A stretch of DNA of 64,000 bases from Aporrectodea caliginosa (GCA_020284085.1 JACEVL010000412.1:382501-446500), one strand, 5' to 3'; shown: positions 1 through 13,086, counted from the first letter of the stretch. Notes: generated by a model from the letters alone, not told the origin. Numbers and translations: made by a program.

Positions 1-239
1 TCGGTCCATCCGTCAGGTCTATCGGATCTGATTCAGAGACCTTCATACATCTATGAATCTCAGTCAGATAAGTCTGTTTATCCCTATTAAAGATCTAATA
101 TCATCCATTAAGGATAAGTCAGTCAAGTTATGATCAAATCAGGATATCCATCAAGATCCATTAAGGATAGATCAGATCTAGGTCAGATCCATCCATCCAT
201 CTATCATATCTATCAGATTGTCGATTCGTCCATGTCAGG
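1..239. other. Degenerate GATCCATCA-rich sequence
   Basis: Short imperfect repeats of AGATC, CATC and CAGTC grade into the tetranucleotide array that follows. No gene is seen. Confidence 0.5.
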
Positions 240-635
240 TCACCCACCCATCCATCCATCCATCCATTATCTCATCATCCATCCATCATCCATCTATCCA
301 TCCATCTGGTCATCCATCAGATCCATCCATCCATCTGGGTCATCCATCCATCCATCCATCCATCCACCCATCCATCCATCCATCCATCCATCCATCCATC
401 CATCCATCCATCCATCCATCCATCCATCCATCCATCCATCCATCCATCCATCCATCCATCCATCCATCCATCCATCCATCCATCCATCCATCCACCCACC
501 CACCCACCCATCCATCCATCCATCCATCCATCCATCCATCAGATCATCCATCCATCCATCCCCCATCCATCCATCCATCCATCATTCATTCATCCATCCA
601 TCCATTCATCCATCCATCCATCCATCCAGCATCAT
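240..635. repeat. (ATCC)n microsatellite
   Basis: Nearly 400 bp of CATC repeats with occasional CACC variants. Because 4 is not a multiple of 3, it gives long spurious ORFs in several frames. Confidence 0.97.
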
Positions 636-639
636 TTGT

Positions 640-1160
640 CCTTATTTCTCTTTTTTCTCCTCTCCCTCCTCCTCTCTTTCTACCTTCCCTATCCTTGTCT
701 TTATCTTTCTCGCTGTCTGTCTGTCTGTCTGTCTGTCTGTTCTCGTGTATATCATTGTCTGCGTCGTCTCTCTACAGAGACCTTGTCGACGATCTCTGTC
801 GACGGACACAATTAATCCGGTCAACTGCAGAGACAGCCACCGCCGCCAGATGACAGCACCACCAGCAGTCGACCAGAATCGCCTCCGGGGACGATTTGCC
901 CCATCGGCGACGTACAACGGGGGGCAACTATCCCTCCGTCCGTCCGTCCGTCAGTCCGTCCTTCCGCCCTGGCCGCCGTTGCCTCTGGCCACCTCCCCTC
1001 CCTCCCAGCGGAGGACAGACGACACTGACCACAGACGGTTGGATTGATGAGCGGAGGCCATGCCTTTCTACTTGACCGGGCGACCGTGTCATATAAAATA
1101 TGGGTTTCGGTCTGAAGGGAAAAGCGTGTACATTCGACGGATGATGTGGCATTCACCCGC
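640..1160. other. Pyrimidine-rich stretch with short (CTGT)n and (CGTC)n runs
   Basis: CT-rich sequence with CTGT repeats near 715-741 and CCGT repeats near 936-965, then mixed sequence. I recognise no gene. Confidence 0.6.
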
Positions 1161-1349
1161 ACCACCACCAGCAGCAGCAGCAGCCTTTGTTCTCAGGTGG
1201 ATGATGCTCTGGATCAGTGTGAACCGAAAGCAGATCACAAATTACTTAAAGTCTTATGGCTATACGGGTCTTTCACTCCAACCTTCGACTGAAACTAGTT
1301 ATACGTTGAACTTATTCCTTAACGACTCATCAATCGATTTACGACGATC

Positions 1350-1620
<271 letters not shown>

Positions 1621-1799
1621 TATTCCTTTCTCTTCACTCTTGACCTTGTCCATTTTGACATCGGATTTCAATCGTCTTTGTTTTTACTGCCAGAGTATCG
1701 ACACCCATCTGGCAAACCTTCCTCCTTTATCCGGGCTTAGGACCGGCACAGGGTGCTGCTGGCTTGCAGCCCTCTGTGGCGGAGTTACTCGAAAGTAAT

Positions 1800-1955
1800 T
1801 CTTTAAAGTTTTATCGAATGAACTACTGCTTACAAGTTGCAGGTGGAGCTGAAACCTTGAAACAAATTTCTGTCTTGGTTGGCGTTTAAACCGCGACCTT
1901 ACGACTGACAGTCCAGAACGCTAACCGCTATAGACTATCGTGCTTCCCCATGATG
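1800..1955 (-). mobile_element. tRNA-derived SINE fragment
   Basis: On the minus strand there is a tRNA-like start (ATAGTCTATAGCGGTTAGCG, A box) and a degenerate B box about 40 bases later (GGTTTAAACGCC). This resembles the SINE head at 43681. Confidence 0.5.
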
Positions 1956-2159
1956 ACGTTGATCATGACGTGTTAATGATGATGGTGGTGGTGGTGATGA
2001 TGATGATGACAACGTTGATGAAGTCAAGTTTTATGATGATCACAACTTATTATTACAATTATTAATATGAATATTGTTACTACTATTGTTATGACTATTG
2101 TTATTATTGTCAATATTATTATGATTGTAATTAGTATTACTTTTTTATTTTAGCAGCTC

Positions 2160-3020
2160 TATTTCTTTATAAGGCCAACACACTTAATAAAAAAGACTAA
2201 ATTGACTATTTACAATTGACTGTGCCTCCAAGCCGTCATTATTATAGTCCTGGTGGGCCATCTTTCTTCTGATTGTTCCAATCCGAGATACCGAAAACAT
2301 CCAGGAAGTTTCCTATATGAAGGGTAGCTGTTGCAGATGGCTGGTCCCTCACAAGTCTCCTGTCACTACAGTAACTAACAGCTGGGCTGTGTCATAGTTG
2401 ACATGTCTTCTTGTTCGGCCGGGGTAGGGGCCTCGCAACTGAAGGCACATAGGAAATTATCCAAATACAGTCTGCTCCTGGCACGGTAAGATTTTGCGGC
2501 TGGCCTTTGACACTTTGAACCCTATTAAGCAAATGCTTTGCTTACTTTTATCACGGTCCTTGGGAGCAGTCGAACGCATGTATCTGGAGACGCAAGTGAA
2601 ACATGACAGCGTCTGCAGCTAAATTTGTTAGTTGCGATCCAACACTTTTAAGTTTGTCACCTTCCTTAGCAGTGTCGCCTTGCTGGAACTTGACGAGATT
2701 TAGTAAATCCAGATATTTGATTTCTCCTGAAGTTTCTCAGGAGAAATCTTAGATTTCTCCTTTTTAAGTCCCGAAGGAACATAATTTATGTACCTCGGGA
2801 TAACAATAGCAACGACAATAATAGCACTTTAATAGTAATAACAAAACTGGTTGCCATCAGCTAAGGGCAATAACAGGTTGATCAACATGTCAACAACACA
2901 ATTATTTCGACCTGACGCCAAGTCGTCCATATTTCGAAAATTCAGATGATCAGTTACATTTTGACCTTAACCCGGCCCTGATTCAGATCATACAATCACA
3001 ATTTACAGCTCGATCTTGGC
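2160..3020. other. No gene recognised; contains a small hairpin
   Basis: Unique-looking sequence. A 12-bp-arm inverted repeat (GATTTCTCCTGA) occupies 2719-2748. Nothing else is supportable. Confidence 0.5.
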
Positions 3021-3074
3021 ATAAAGAGAAAGAGGTAGAGAGAAAATGTGCGAGAGGACAGAGGGGAAAATAGA

Positions 3075-3082
3075 GAGACAGA

Positions 3083-3166
<84 letters not shown>

Positions 3167-3235
3167 TAGAAAAAGAGAGAAAGAGAGAGAGAGAAAGAGA
3201 AGAGAAAGAAAGAGAAGAGAAAGAGATAGGGAGAA
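3075..3235. repeat. (GA)n microsatellite
   Basis: A purine-only GA run, pure in the centre and degenerate at both ends. It creates spurious Glu/Arg ORFs. Confidence 0.95.
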
Positions 3236-3239
3236 GGGA

Positions 3240-4550
3240 AGAGGTGGAGAGGGAAAGAAGACCTACAGGAAATTGTAAGCTGTCGCAGGTCGTTGATTAT
3301 AATTGATCTCCATTTATCCAATTCGACGACCGAAGGCGTTTTCCGGCAGCGTCAGAGGAAATCGTACGTACGAGCGACGTGCGCAGAGTAAATCTTCAGG
3401 CGCTATCAGATTTGTCCATCACAGTTAATTGCAGCTAATTCGCAGCTGCTTGAAGGACACACTCTAGGACTACAACTTACAGACTGAAAAATAGCTGCAC
3501 CTGTTGCCTCGGGTGATGATGATTAGTACTAAGGAGTAGGATTTAAGACACTGCAACAGTTGAGGAGTCCTAATCCTACTCCATAGTACTAATAGTTACT
3601 ATTGCTATGACTGAAACAGTTTTGGATTAACTTATCGGTCGTTCTGTGCAACTGGTATAGGCCTACTACCTGACTTTGGAGTTTAGCGCTCTTCCTGCCA
3701 GTCTTGTCAGTTCTAAATGTCATCAAGTTCTAAACTTCTTCAGACTTCTCTGTTTCAGCTCGTCTGACTTCTCGTTTCCTTGTCATATTTTGATCGGGCT
3801 TCTCAGAGGGATTGCGATTCTGACAAAGACTTCAATGCAAGCGAACACTGGTTTATGAGTTGTGCAGTACTATAGTAGCGCAATAGAAATAATTGAAAAA
3901 GATTAGATGGTAATGTTGCGGTTCGTAACATGTATGGAGGAAGGTGTATCTTGCGAACATATAATTCATACGTACTGTTGCATGATGCATCTTGGATACA
4001 TTGTAGGGCCTATAGCCTAGGTACAGTTAGAGACAGTTGGAGAACAGTTCGATATAAGATATCACTGGGCACGGTTGTCAGTTGATTCTAAGAGCTATGT
4101 TTGTTTTAACGAATATCGGATAAGTAACAGATATTAATTAATATAGTTACAGTAGCTAATTATCCAAAAGTGCTCTACTCATTTACGCAATACTCTGCAA
4201 AGACACAGATTTGCTCATGGGCTCACTCACAAATATAAATGCACTATACGTTTACCATGATTTGAGCTTTGATTTAACCCTAAATCTGTTTTCACCAAAT
4301 TTAATCATACAGGCGGCCGCACCCACTGACCCCTAAATTGTCCGCAGAGAATAAGTATTACACGCGAGAAGCCAAATCCCCAGAAATTGAGATAGTTATA
4401 GCCTACTCAAATTGGCTGTATTAGGCTTCTATGCAGTTAAGAATAATTGCGTCTATAGGCTAATAGGATTCTGACCATTTGGGGAAAAGAGTTGGCCGTC
4501 AAAATCCATCTGTCCTTAATCAAGCTGCGTGACTCAACCTTGGCTGAACG
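3240..4550. other. No gene recognised; one inverted repeat
   Basis: Unique-looking AT-rich sequence. Arms at 3522-3543 and 3572-3593 are 21/22 complementary with a 28-base loop. No other feature is supported. Confidence 0.5.
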
Positions 4551-4675
4551 CCGGATTATTCGACATGGTGCAGTTTAGCTGTTAAAATCCCCGCGAAGCA
4601 GGCAAGCACATGATGCCTCGTGGCAATCACCGCTGATTGGCATCCGGCGGGTGGTTTGACGTCAGTTGTACCAAC

Positions 4676-4702
4676 AGCAGCAGCAGCAGCAGCAGCAGCA
4701 GT
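4676..4702. repeat. (CAG)n microsatellite
   Basis: Nine uninterrupted CAG units just upstream of the possible 5' exon. Confidence 0.9.
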
Positions 4703-4750
4703 AGCTGGAGCTGCCGTGGTATAGACATCAGCAAAGAAGCTCGAGACGCC

Positions 4751-4806
4751 GTATATATTAGAGCGCTTTCGTGTCACACGAGAACTGACAAGAACTGCAG
4801 GTGAGT
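4751..4806 (+). promoter_or_regulatory. Possible promoter and 5' non-coding mini-exon of the GPCR gene
   Basis: A TATA-like GTATATATTA at 4751 is followed about 45 bases later by AACTGCAG and a consensus donor GTGAGT at 4801. The GPCR coding exon has an unused upstream acceptor at about 9233, so a short spliced 5' exon here is plausible. No transcript evidence is available. Confidence 0.25.
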
Positions 4807-4939
4807 CTCTCTAAGCATAATACATGTAGTCTTTCGTCTTTCGTCTTTTGTGAGATTTTGAGGTTGACAAAAACATCAATAATGGCCTTGACTGGCATTC
4901 GCTTGCTCTAACTGATACTAGAAAACAGTACAATATAGG

Positions 4940-5171
<232 letters not shown>

Positions 5172-5324
5172 ATTGTCCGTCTGCATGCAGCGCTTTAATG
5201 CCGCGGCCTTTAGGGGCTCCTTTATGCAACACGATGGAGACGAGAACCCGTAAAACATAATTATGCTTAGTTTCTTAGAGCCTGAGGGATTCTTTCTACC
5301 TCGGGTAACAATAATAAGAAAACA

Positions 5325-5371
<47 letters not shown>

Positions 5372-5655
5372 CTTCGTTTATTTGTTCACACTGACACACC
5401 GCAGTATGATTACAATTCATAGCATGAACGGATGATCACAAGTTATTGCAGAGGTCGAATTAACTGTTTTGACAGCCATGCAGGGCGCCCTTCACGTCCC
5501 ACTGCTCAGTTTACCAGCGCCATCTGGCGAACGAAAGGCTAAGTCGACCTTTGTGATTCTGTGAGGGTAGCAGGAATCGATCCGGCGTCCGTGCTGATCT
5601 TATGCTGTTCTTGCCAAAGTGTTACCAACTTGCCATTACCCTATACCCCGCCCCT
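5372..5655 (-). mobile_element. tRNA-derived SINE
   Basis: On the minus strand an A-box-like TGGCAAGTTGGTAACA is followed by the B box GGATCGATTCC. The adjoining 5322-5371 (TAA)n run may be its tail. Confidence 0.55.
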
Positions 5656-5659
5656 CTGT

Positions 5660-6170
5660 CAATTCATGTAACGTTAACTGTTCTGCCTTGGAACCTATTG
5701 CTTATAGACTTATAATAATCAGGTTCAGGGCCTAATGGTAAGGTGAAATAACTCACTAATTGCGCACTTCTATCAATTATGTTCCTTGGGATCATGCGTT
5801 TACAGGAGATTTCAGGATAAACCTTTTGCCCATCATGAGAATAAAGAGCCTAAGGACACAATGGCAGAAATCATCCCGATTACCTGAGTAACCCAGTTAT
5901 AAACTTCCGGCCATTCTGCTGCCATTCCTCCTTTCGTCTGTAGCAAAAGTAAATGACTTCTCTTAAGCTACAAACTATGTTCAACACAACTTATTTATGC
6001 AGCACTGTTATTTTGATTGGCTAAAAATTTGCGGATCAAACAAAAAATGCAAGCATCTAAGTAACACTGGCGTAACTCCTTGCCAGATGGAAACATCGAT
6101 CAACTGTCGTTCTCGGAAGTACAACTAACACCTACGGTAATCCAAAAGCGCACTTTGTCAATCGATTTAA
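5660..6170. other. No gene recognised
   Basis: Unique-looking sequence without repeats, splice-linked ORFs or recognisable motifs. Confidence 0.4.
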
Positions 6171-6189
6171 GTCATTGCATGGGCACCTG

Positions 6190-6760
6190 CATTAAAACAG
6201 CCAATAAATCTAAAAGAACCAGTAAATCGAAAAGAACCACTGAACCAGTAAACTAAAAGAACCAGTAAATCGAAAACAACCAGTAAATCTAAAACAACCA
6301 AAAATATAAAACAACCAATAAAACTAAAAGAACCAGTAAATCGAAAAGAACCAGTAAATCTAAAACAACCAGTAAATCTAAAACAACCAAAAATATAAAA
6401 CAACCAATAAAACTAAAAGAACCAGTAAATCGAAACGAACCAGTAAATCTAAAACAACCAGTAAATCTAAAACAACCAAAAATATAAAACAACCAATAAA
6501 ACTAAAAGAATCAGTAAATCGAAACGAACCAGTAAATCTAAAACAACCAGTAAATCTAAAACAACCAAAAATATAAAACAACCAATAAAACTAAAAGAAC
6601 CAGTAAATCGAAAAGAACCAGTAAATCTAAACGAACCAAAAATATAAAAGAACCAATAAAACTAAAAGAATCAGTAAATCTAAAAGAACCAGTAAATATG
6701 AAAGAACCAGTAAATCTGAAAGAACCAGTAAATCTGAAAGAACCAGTAAATCTAAAGCTG
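6190..6760. repeat. Higher-order minisatellite, 89-bp unit built of about 15-bp subunits
   Basis: The subunit is close to AACCAGTAAATCTAAAA. Six variant subunits, including one with AAAAATATAAAAC, form an 89-bp block repeated at least three times. The flanking parts are less regular. Confidence 0.93.
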
Positions 6761-6904
6761 GCTCTCAAACGTGATCCTCCGGAACCCATGTTATAATTAT
6801 TGCTCCATGTTAGGACATGTCATGTTATGTTATGTTAAATTATGTTGATATGTTAATGTTGTGTCATGTTTTTGTTACATTATGAGGTTACGGTACTTTA
6901 CGAT

Positions 6905-6907
6905 ACG

Positions 6908-6950
<43 letters not shown>

Positions 6951-6966
6951 CATTATATATATATGA
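6905..6966. repeat. (CA)n(TA)n microsatellite
   Basis: A CA dinucleotide run continues into TA repeats. Confidence 0.9.
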
Positions 6967-7274
6967 CATTGTATGGTAAGTAATGGTATAGCGTGACAAA
7001 AATGCATGTTGAACTTCTCCTCCAGGGCTGCAGGTATCTACTGTAGAGTTTCATAAAGCTAGGCCTGAATAAGAGAAAAAAATTGACAGTTACCAGTTAG
7101 GCACTTCGCCCTTAGATACGCCATAGAAACCTGCGACTGAATTCATTATATATAATATATAAAATACAACCTCTGTATTGAAGTCAACATTTTGGTTACG
7201 CATAGCCGGCATATCTCGGTCAGTACCAGCCACTTCGCCAGGTAGCGACACAAACTTTAAAAAACGCAATAAAC

Positions 7275-7470
7275 GAGTTGATGGAGGGTTGGAGGTAGGG
7301 AGGGAGGGAGTGATGGAGGGACGGCAGGAGGCAGGATTGGAGGGAAGCGGAGAGATAGAAGGACGGTTAGAGATAGGGAATGGAGGGATGGAGAGCCGGA
7401 GTGAGAAAGGGATGGAAGGAGGGACGGACTGACTGACGGTGTGAGAGAGGGATGGAGAGGCAGGGGAGAG
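7275..7470. repeat. G-rich GGGA/GGAT degenerate repeat
   Basis: Purine-rich GGAGGGA repeats end in a GCAGGGGAGAG motif followed by GGACTTACG. The same boundary occurs at 8950-9000. Confidence 0.7.
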
Positions 7471-7504
7471 TGAGTGGACTTACGTCAATATCACGATTAT
7501 CACG

Positions 7505-7983
7505 TGACAACGCATCTCTTGACATTTCAAATTGTGAATATCAAACTGAATTACAGGAAGTATTTTCAATAATTAAATCTCATATAATCTCTAAATGGCA
7601 GAAGGAATATGATAGTGACCTCAAGGGTCTTCATTATAAGAGCATTTGTCCTGTCACAGATACCAATAATAAATTTATAGATCTTAGTAGAAAAAAGGAA
7701 GTGCAAATTTCCAGGCTAAGATTGGGGAAAGTGAATCTTAATGAAAGACTGTTTCTAATGAAGAAGCATGCATGTCAATGGATTGTGCACCTCTTGTCAA
7801 GTCAAAGAAGATATAAATCATCTGTTGTTACATTGTAATAAAGAAAATATCTCAAATATATTAAGAGATAAGTGTACACTATTCAAGTTAGAATTTAGCA
7901 TTAAGACCTTGCTTGGTGTAGGCTGCTTTCAAAGTGAAGTTTTTAGACTGGTCAACATTTTCGGTAAGGGAAAGGTTTTGTAG
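7505..7983 (+). mobile_element. Non-LTR retrotransposon C-terminal fragment, frameshifted
   Basis: The translation contains QISRLRLGKVNLNERLFLMKK, then after a +1 shift near 7768 the sequence GLCTSCQVKEDINHLLLHC. This is the conserved zinc-knuckle-like tail of non-LTR retrotransposon polyproteins. The frameshift and missing 5' part mark a dead copy. The AT-rich 7984-8760 may be its 3' UTR. Confidence 0.65.
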
Positions 7984-8760
7984 GATGTAATATTTGTAAT
8001 TTTGTCAATGGACGTCGACGGGTGGTTCCCTTTGTGTAGACTTTTAGTTGTTGGGCTGTAATATGAATAGATTAAATCTGTTATAAAGATTTTATTTTAT
8101 TTTATTTTAATTTTGTTGTTGTTGTTTGTTTGGTTTTTTTTTAAACAGCATGTATGTAGCCTATATTATTATGTTAATATGGTTTGTTTTGTGTATTGAT
8201 TGATTCCTCATGTAAACATTTGTAATTAAAGTAAGAATCTCATGTCAACATTACATGTATAATAAATAACCATTAAGCTTTATTAACAATTAAAAGTAAG
8301 AAATTAAGAAAATCTGGTGAAATTACATTACTCTTTTATATTCATGTCTTTAGCATAATTATGATAAAGAATATAACATATAACATATGATAAAGAACTG
8401 TGATTTTTTAATCTGTGACTATGCATGTATTTATTTAATAATATTTGATTGCAATGATTGAAAATTCAAAGTAGAATAGAAATAAATTGTTTATGATATT
8501 TCTGCAAAGCATTGTATAACTTGCCTGCAAGTATCATAGATATTAATAACTGAGTTATATTATGATGTCAAACAATGAATATCAGTGACATTGTAAAATA
8601 CTGTTTAGACGCCTTTAAATGGTGTCATTTGAACTCTATTAACTCTTTTAACTCTATAAACTCTATTTGTTTTTTAAAAATTGTATTGTACATAATTTTG
8701 AATTGTCGTCAACGGCCTTTGATGTCATATGATGACGGTAAACTTGGAATTGGATGATAC
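7984..8760. other. AT-rich non-coding sequence
   Basis: Very AT-rich, with TTTTATTTTATTTTA and many short runs. It is probably the 3' UTR of the preceding retrotransposon fragment. No ORF of interest. Confidence 0.4.
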
Positions 8761-8764
8761 CCGC

Positions 8765-9070
8765 TGATTCAATTCGAGATTCGATTCGAATTCGAATCTT
8801 TACCTCCGATTCGATTCGAGATTCGAGATTCGAATCGAATGAAAATTTGTGATTCGCAGGTCCCTAAGAGGGTGGGAGGGAGAAACGGAGGAAGGCAGGG
8901 CTGGGGGAGGGGGATGGATGGACGTTGGAGGGTACAGATGGAGGAACGGAGGGAGGAAGGGAGGGAGGGAGGGGCAGGGGAGAGGGAGAGGACTTACGAC
9001 AATCACATTTCACTTGACGCAGGGCTGGGGGAGGGGAGATATGGACATTTCCCTTGACATTTTCAAATTG
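8765..9070. repeat. (GATTC/GAATC)n block and G-rich repeat
   Basis: 8765-8845 consists of GATTCGA/TCGAATC motifs in both orientations. 8870-8990 is a GGAG-rich purine repeat resembling 7275-7470. Confidence 0.65.
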
Positions 9071-9277
9071 TGTTTAAATCGTCTTAGGCTGGGCAAACCT
9101 CTATAGTCGAATGAATAATAGAGCTTTATCTAGAACGATTATTCGAACGAATAATTAAACTGAAAGCCAACCTATAAACGAGCAGTGAAACGATTAGCAA
9201 ATTTTGAAGGATGCGTTCATTTGTCTTTCATCCAGAATCAATCAGATCAGAGACGAGTGGAATTCTATCCAGCGTAG

Positions 9278-9731
9278 ATGGCGACACTGTCAGCAGTCAC
9301 GAATCTCGACCTCTTCCTCGCGGATTCCGTCAGCAACCTGACTGTGCGAGGAGTGCCATGTCACGACGCTGGCCTCAACTCCACCACCTGGATCTCCTGG
9401 GAGGAGCTCAGCGGACAGAACGGCACACCACCGGAAGTGATTCCCGACGGGGCAGAGGTAGACGGAGGAGGAGGAGCAGGAGGAGGAGGAGGAGGAGGGG
9501 CAGTGTATCCGCCGCTGAAGCAGTCGATCCTGATGATCTGGATCTACTCGTTGGCCTACTCGGCCGTCTTCTGTGTCGGAGTGTTGGGCAACAGTCTCGT
9601 CGTGTGGATCGTCATCCGCAATCCGAGGATGCATGACGTCACCAACTACTTCATCGTCAACCTGGCTGTGGCCGACATCCTCGTCTGCCTCTTCTGCCTC
9701 CCCATCACCCTTCTCTCCAATCTATTCTCAG
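9278..9731 (+). CDS. GPCR exon 1 (N-terminus, TM1, TM2)
   Basis: This exon encodes residues 1-151, ending after the SNLFS segment at the top of TM2. It ends in phase 1 at the donor GTATGG. A TAG lies in frame immediately before the ATG, so this is the first possible start in this exon. A plausible acceptor (pyrimidine-rich, ending CATCCAG at about 9233) lies upstream, suggesting the 5' UTR is spliced from elsewhere. Confidence 0.85.
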
Positions 9732-12700
9732 GTATGGTGTGGCACGGTGGCGGACTCGTTAGAGCGGTTGGCCTGTAGCGCGGAGAGTACGGGTTCGAAT
9801 CAAGTCCTGGGCGGTTACTGTGTAGGGACCGTGAGCAAGTCCTTCGCGCACTTGATTGCATCTGCGCCGCCGAGGCCTGTGCACTTCTGAGTTTAGGACG
9901 ACCTTTGAAAGAAGGGCGATATCAAATGCAGTTGTATTGTATCGTAATGTAATGTAACAAGACGTTTATATAGCGCCACTTAGGAGTCTCACAGAAGCGC
10001 TCAACACGTGGCCATCAAACAGCAGAAAAAGTGCGTCTTTAAGAGTCGAGAGAAAACCATGTAGCCCCATGCAGCATTGTATTGTAAAGGTAGACAGTGC
10101 TGTCATCTATCATGGAAGTGCAGCAGTTCGTCTTCTTATCACTGATATTCATCGTCGTAATCGTCGTATTCATTATCGTCGTTACATCGCCACCACCCTC
10201 CAAATACAACGCCATGACTGTTTGACACATCCTACCAACAACATCATAAACATCATCGACGTCGTCGCCATCGTCATCATCATTGCCATCATCATCGTTG
10301 ACGTCGTCGGCGTCATCTCCATTTATGCAAGCAATATTAGGCTATTGCACAGTGGAAATATTTAATTTGGGGTGTACACTGTTGAACTCATACCACCACC
10401 ACCCCTATATATATACGCCTATGATTGCACGGATACTTTAACTCTTGCTGTAGCTGGCACCAGAACAGTATTGGATTGCACGGATACTTTAACTCTTGCT
10501 GTAGCTGGCACCAGAACAGTATTGGATTGCACGGATACTTGTGTAGCTGGCACCAGAACAGTATTGGATTGCACGGATACTTCAACTCTTGCTGTAGCTG
10601 GCACCAGAACAGTATTGGATTGCACGGATACTTTAACTCTTGCTATATGCTGGCACCAGAAAGTATTGGAATATATATATATATATATATATATTATATA
10701 CATGTAGATATATATATATTCCCTTATATATTATATACATACATATACATATAGATAGTCCGAAGGTTCGCTGTCCGTTCTGTCGATCGGTGTCTATAAT
10801 TTTCTTCTCGGTCGAAACTCACGTCTTTCATCTCGCTTGCTCACCGTATATATAGGCTACTTTGATTCTCTGGTTTCCTGCAGATCTGTTGAATTTCGAC
10901 CAATGGCTCTTCCAACAGATTTCGATTCCCCACTGCGATTGCGCCTGAGGCCATCACCATTTGATGCTATTTACAGAATAACGACGCGAATTAAGTCATT
11001 AGATTAAACTAGATTTCTAATTGAAACTCAGCAGAAGCGATCCCGACCTTATAATATAAAATCTAGATTGGACAAAATGGTTATCAACGTTTACAAAGAA
11101 AGATAGAGGAGCAAATGTCTTGCGTAAATGTTGCTCGACTAGCTATTCAACTTCCAGGGAAGCTATATATATGCTGCATTGTGGAAGCTCACTCTGTGGG
11201 GCAACCAGGTCACCTTGAGGAGCAGAGCAGAGGAATCTGTGAACTGCAGGAGTGGGTCAGACGAAGACGAAAGACAGGGCCTTCTCTCTTCCGTCAGGCG
11301 TGCGCCGAGGCCTCATCATTACGTCTCCAAAATCGCTCTAACTCTGGTCTTATCAACGACATCACTCACATCCATAATATAATATCCATAACTCATTAGA
11401 CTTGAGCTTCTAGTTCCTCATAGAACAGCCATGGCTCAGTCCCGGTCCTTTACCTCAATTGGTCCCTCTCTTTGGAATGCGCTGTCTCCATCTACTCGCT
11501 CTCGAATTCTAGCTAGTAACCTCTCTTCGCTTTTCTCAAAACCTTTTCTTCTCTTTGGCCTTGCGCACTGGGAGCGTCTCTGAATGGTTCACCATATATG
11601 AGAGGCGCTTCATAAATGTTTGAATACAATACAATACAATATCCATGTCCTGTGCCCTCAGATCGTCCTTTACATTGTCCATCCAAGTCTTTGTTTGTCT
11701 TCCTCGGCTTCGTATTCCCTCGACATGGCCATACAGAGCTGCGACTGGAAGCCTTTGGTCGTCCATTATTGTCACATGCCCGAACCATGTGAGCCTCCTT
11801 TATCTGATTTTGTCTACTATAATTGTCTCCCTCTGACCAAGTTCCTCCCGGCCTAAGTAGTGTCCATCTGCCTTAATCTTCTTTGCTTTTCCATAGTACT
11901 CAGCGAAGCATCCAAAAGCAAAGGACAACTTCTTCAAGAACTACCTTGCATTTTAAAAACTCATATTAGAAGCACACTTGCTTCTTACCCATTTGCCACA
12001 TTTTTTACCTCGTGTACTCTTTCATAACACTCAGCGAAATATCCGCGTCAACAACCTTAAGGACTGCAACTACTGCGTATTTTAAACGCGCACGACAAAG
12101 TACATTTTGCTTCGTAGCCAATTGCCCGTTTCGTTTATAGCAATACCCTCACGAGGCACAATATTATATCTTTTACAAGAATAACGGCATCTATATAACT
12201 ATCGCAACAACTTTAAGGACTCCAACTACTGCGTATTTTAAACGCGCATAACAAACATTATTTTGTGATTCGTAGCCAAATGCCCGTTTTTTAGCAATAC
12301 GTTTACGAGGCATAATTATACCTTTTACAAGAATAACAGCATCTATATAAACATCGCATCAGCGCAAAAAGCCGAACGCACAATTCTTTTCCTCTGTATC
12401 CGGTTGGGAACATAACAGTGAAGCAGAGATGTATAATACTCTAGAAGAGAAATGACAGCTATTACAGGACTGTCATATTGCTCATCGCACCGTTGAACAG
12501 TTGAACCAGTCGGATACGCCCCTACACAACTCATCCAGTCGTCCAATTCATGCAGCTCTTTATAGACCTGTCTTGCTGTAATGTCATGAAACGCGGTGAC
12601 TATAGGGATTGTATGAAGCTCACCCCTATTATTATGACACACACATTCAATATGTGCACACTGCACAGTGTACCCAAGCAATTGTGTAAGGTTGCATGTA

Positions 12701-13052
12701 TACACATGCGTAAGGATTTATCAGCAAACCGATGGAAATTGTTTAGCTCGCAAAAATCTGGTGGACTGTTTCATTTACCTACAAATTCCTATCGTCACAT
12801 TTTTAGGGATTATTTTGGTCCTCCACAATTTTGATAACCTTTATACTTTTTATATTTGCTTCATTACACTTTGATTTAGACCTAAATAAAAGTTACTGCA
12901 GGGTGGGTGTTTAAACCCGTAAGCCATTCCTTTATATAAATAATAATATAATATCTATATAATAGCTATATATGTACATGTATGTATGTATGTATGTATG
13001 TATGTATGTATGTATGTATGTATGTATGTATGTATGTATGTATGTATGTATG

Positions 13053-13086
<34 letters not shown>

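Noticed and set aside
130..1047. Long open frames of His-Pro-Ser-Ile type in the (ATCC)n array and similar frames in (TATG)n, (TCA)n, (GA)n and (TAA)n arrays
   Set aside because: They are translations of microsatellites, open in several frames on both strands, with no independent coding evidence.
6190..6760. CRISPR-like repeat array (also 10418-10670 and 62713-62922)
   Set aside because: The units are contiguous tandem repeats without unique spacers, in animal DNA.
9736..9850. A tRNA gene at the SINE heads (also 42965 and 52994)
   Set aside because: A and B boxes are present, but the cloverleaf is not complete and a non-tRNA body and tail follow, as in SINEs.
12343..12705. 120-residue minus-strand open frame in GPCR intron 1
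   Set aside because: No recognisable domain, overlaps the end of a tandem repeat, and no splice-linked partners were found.
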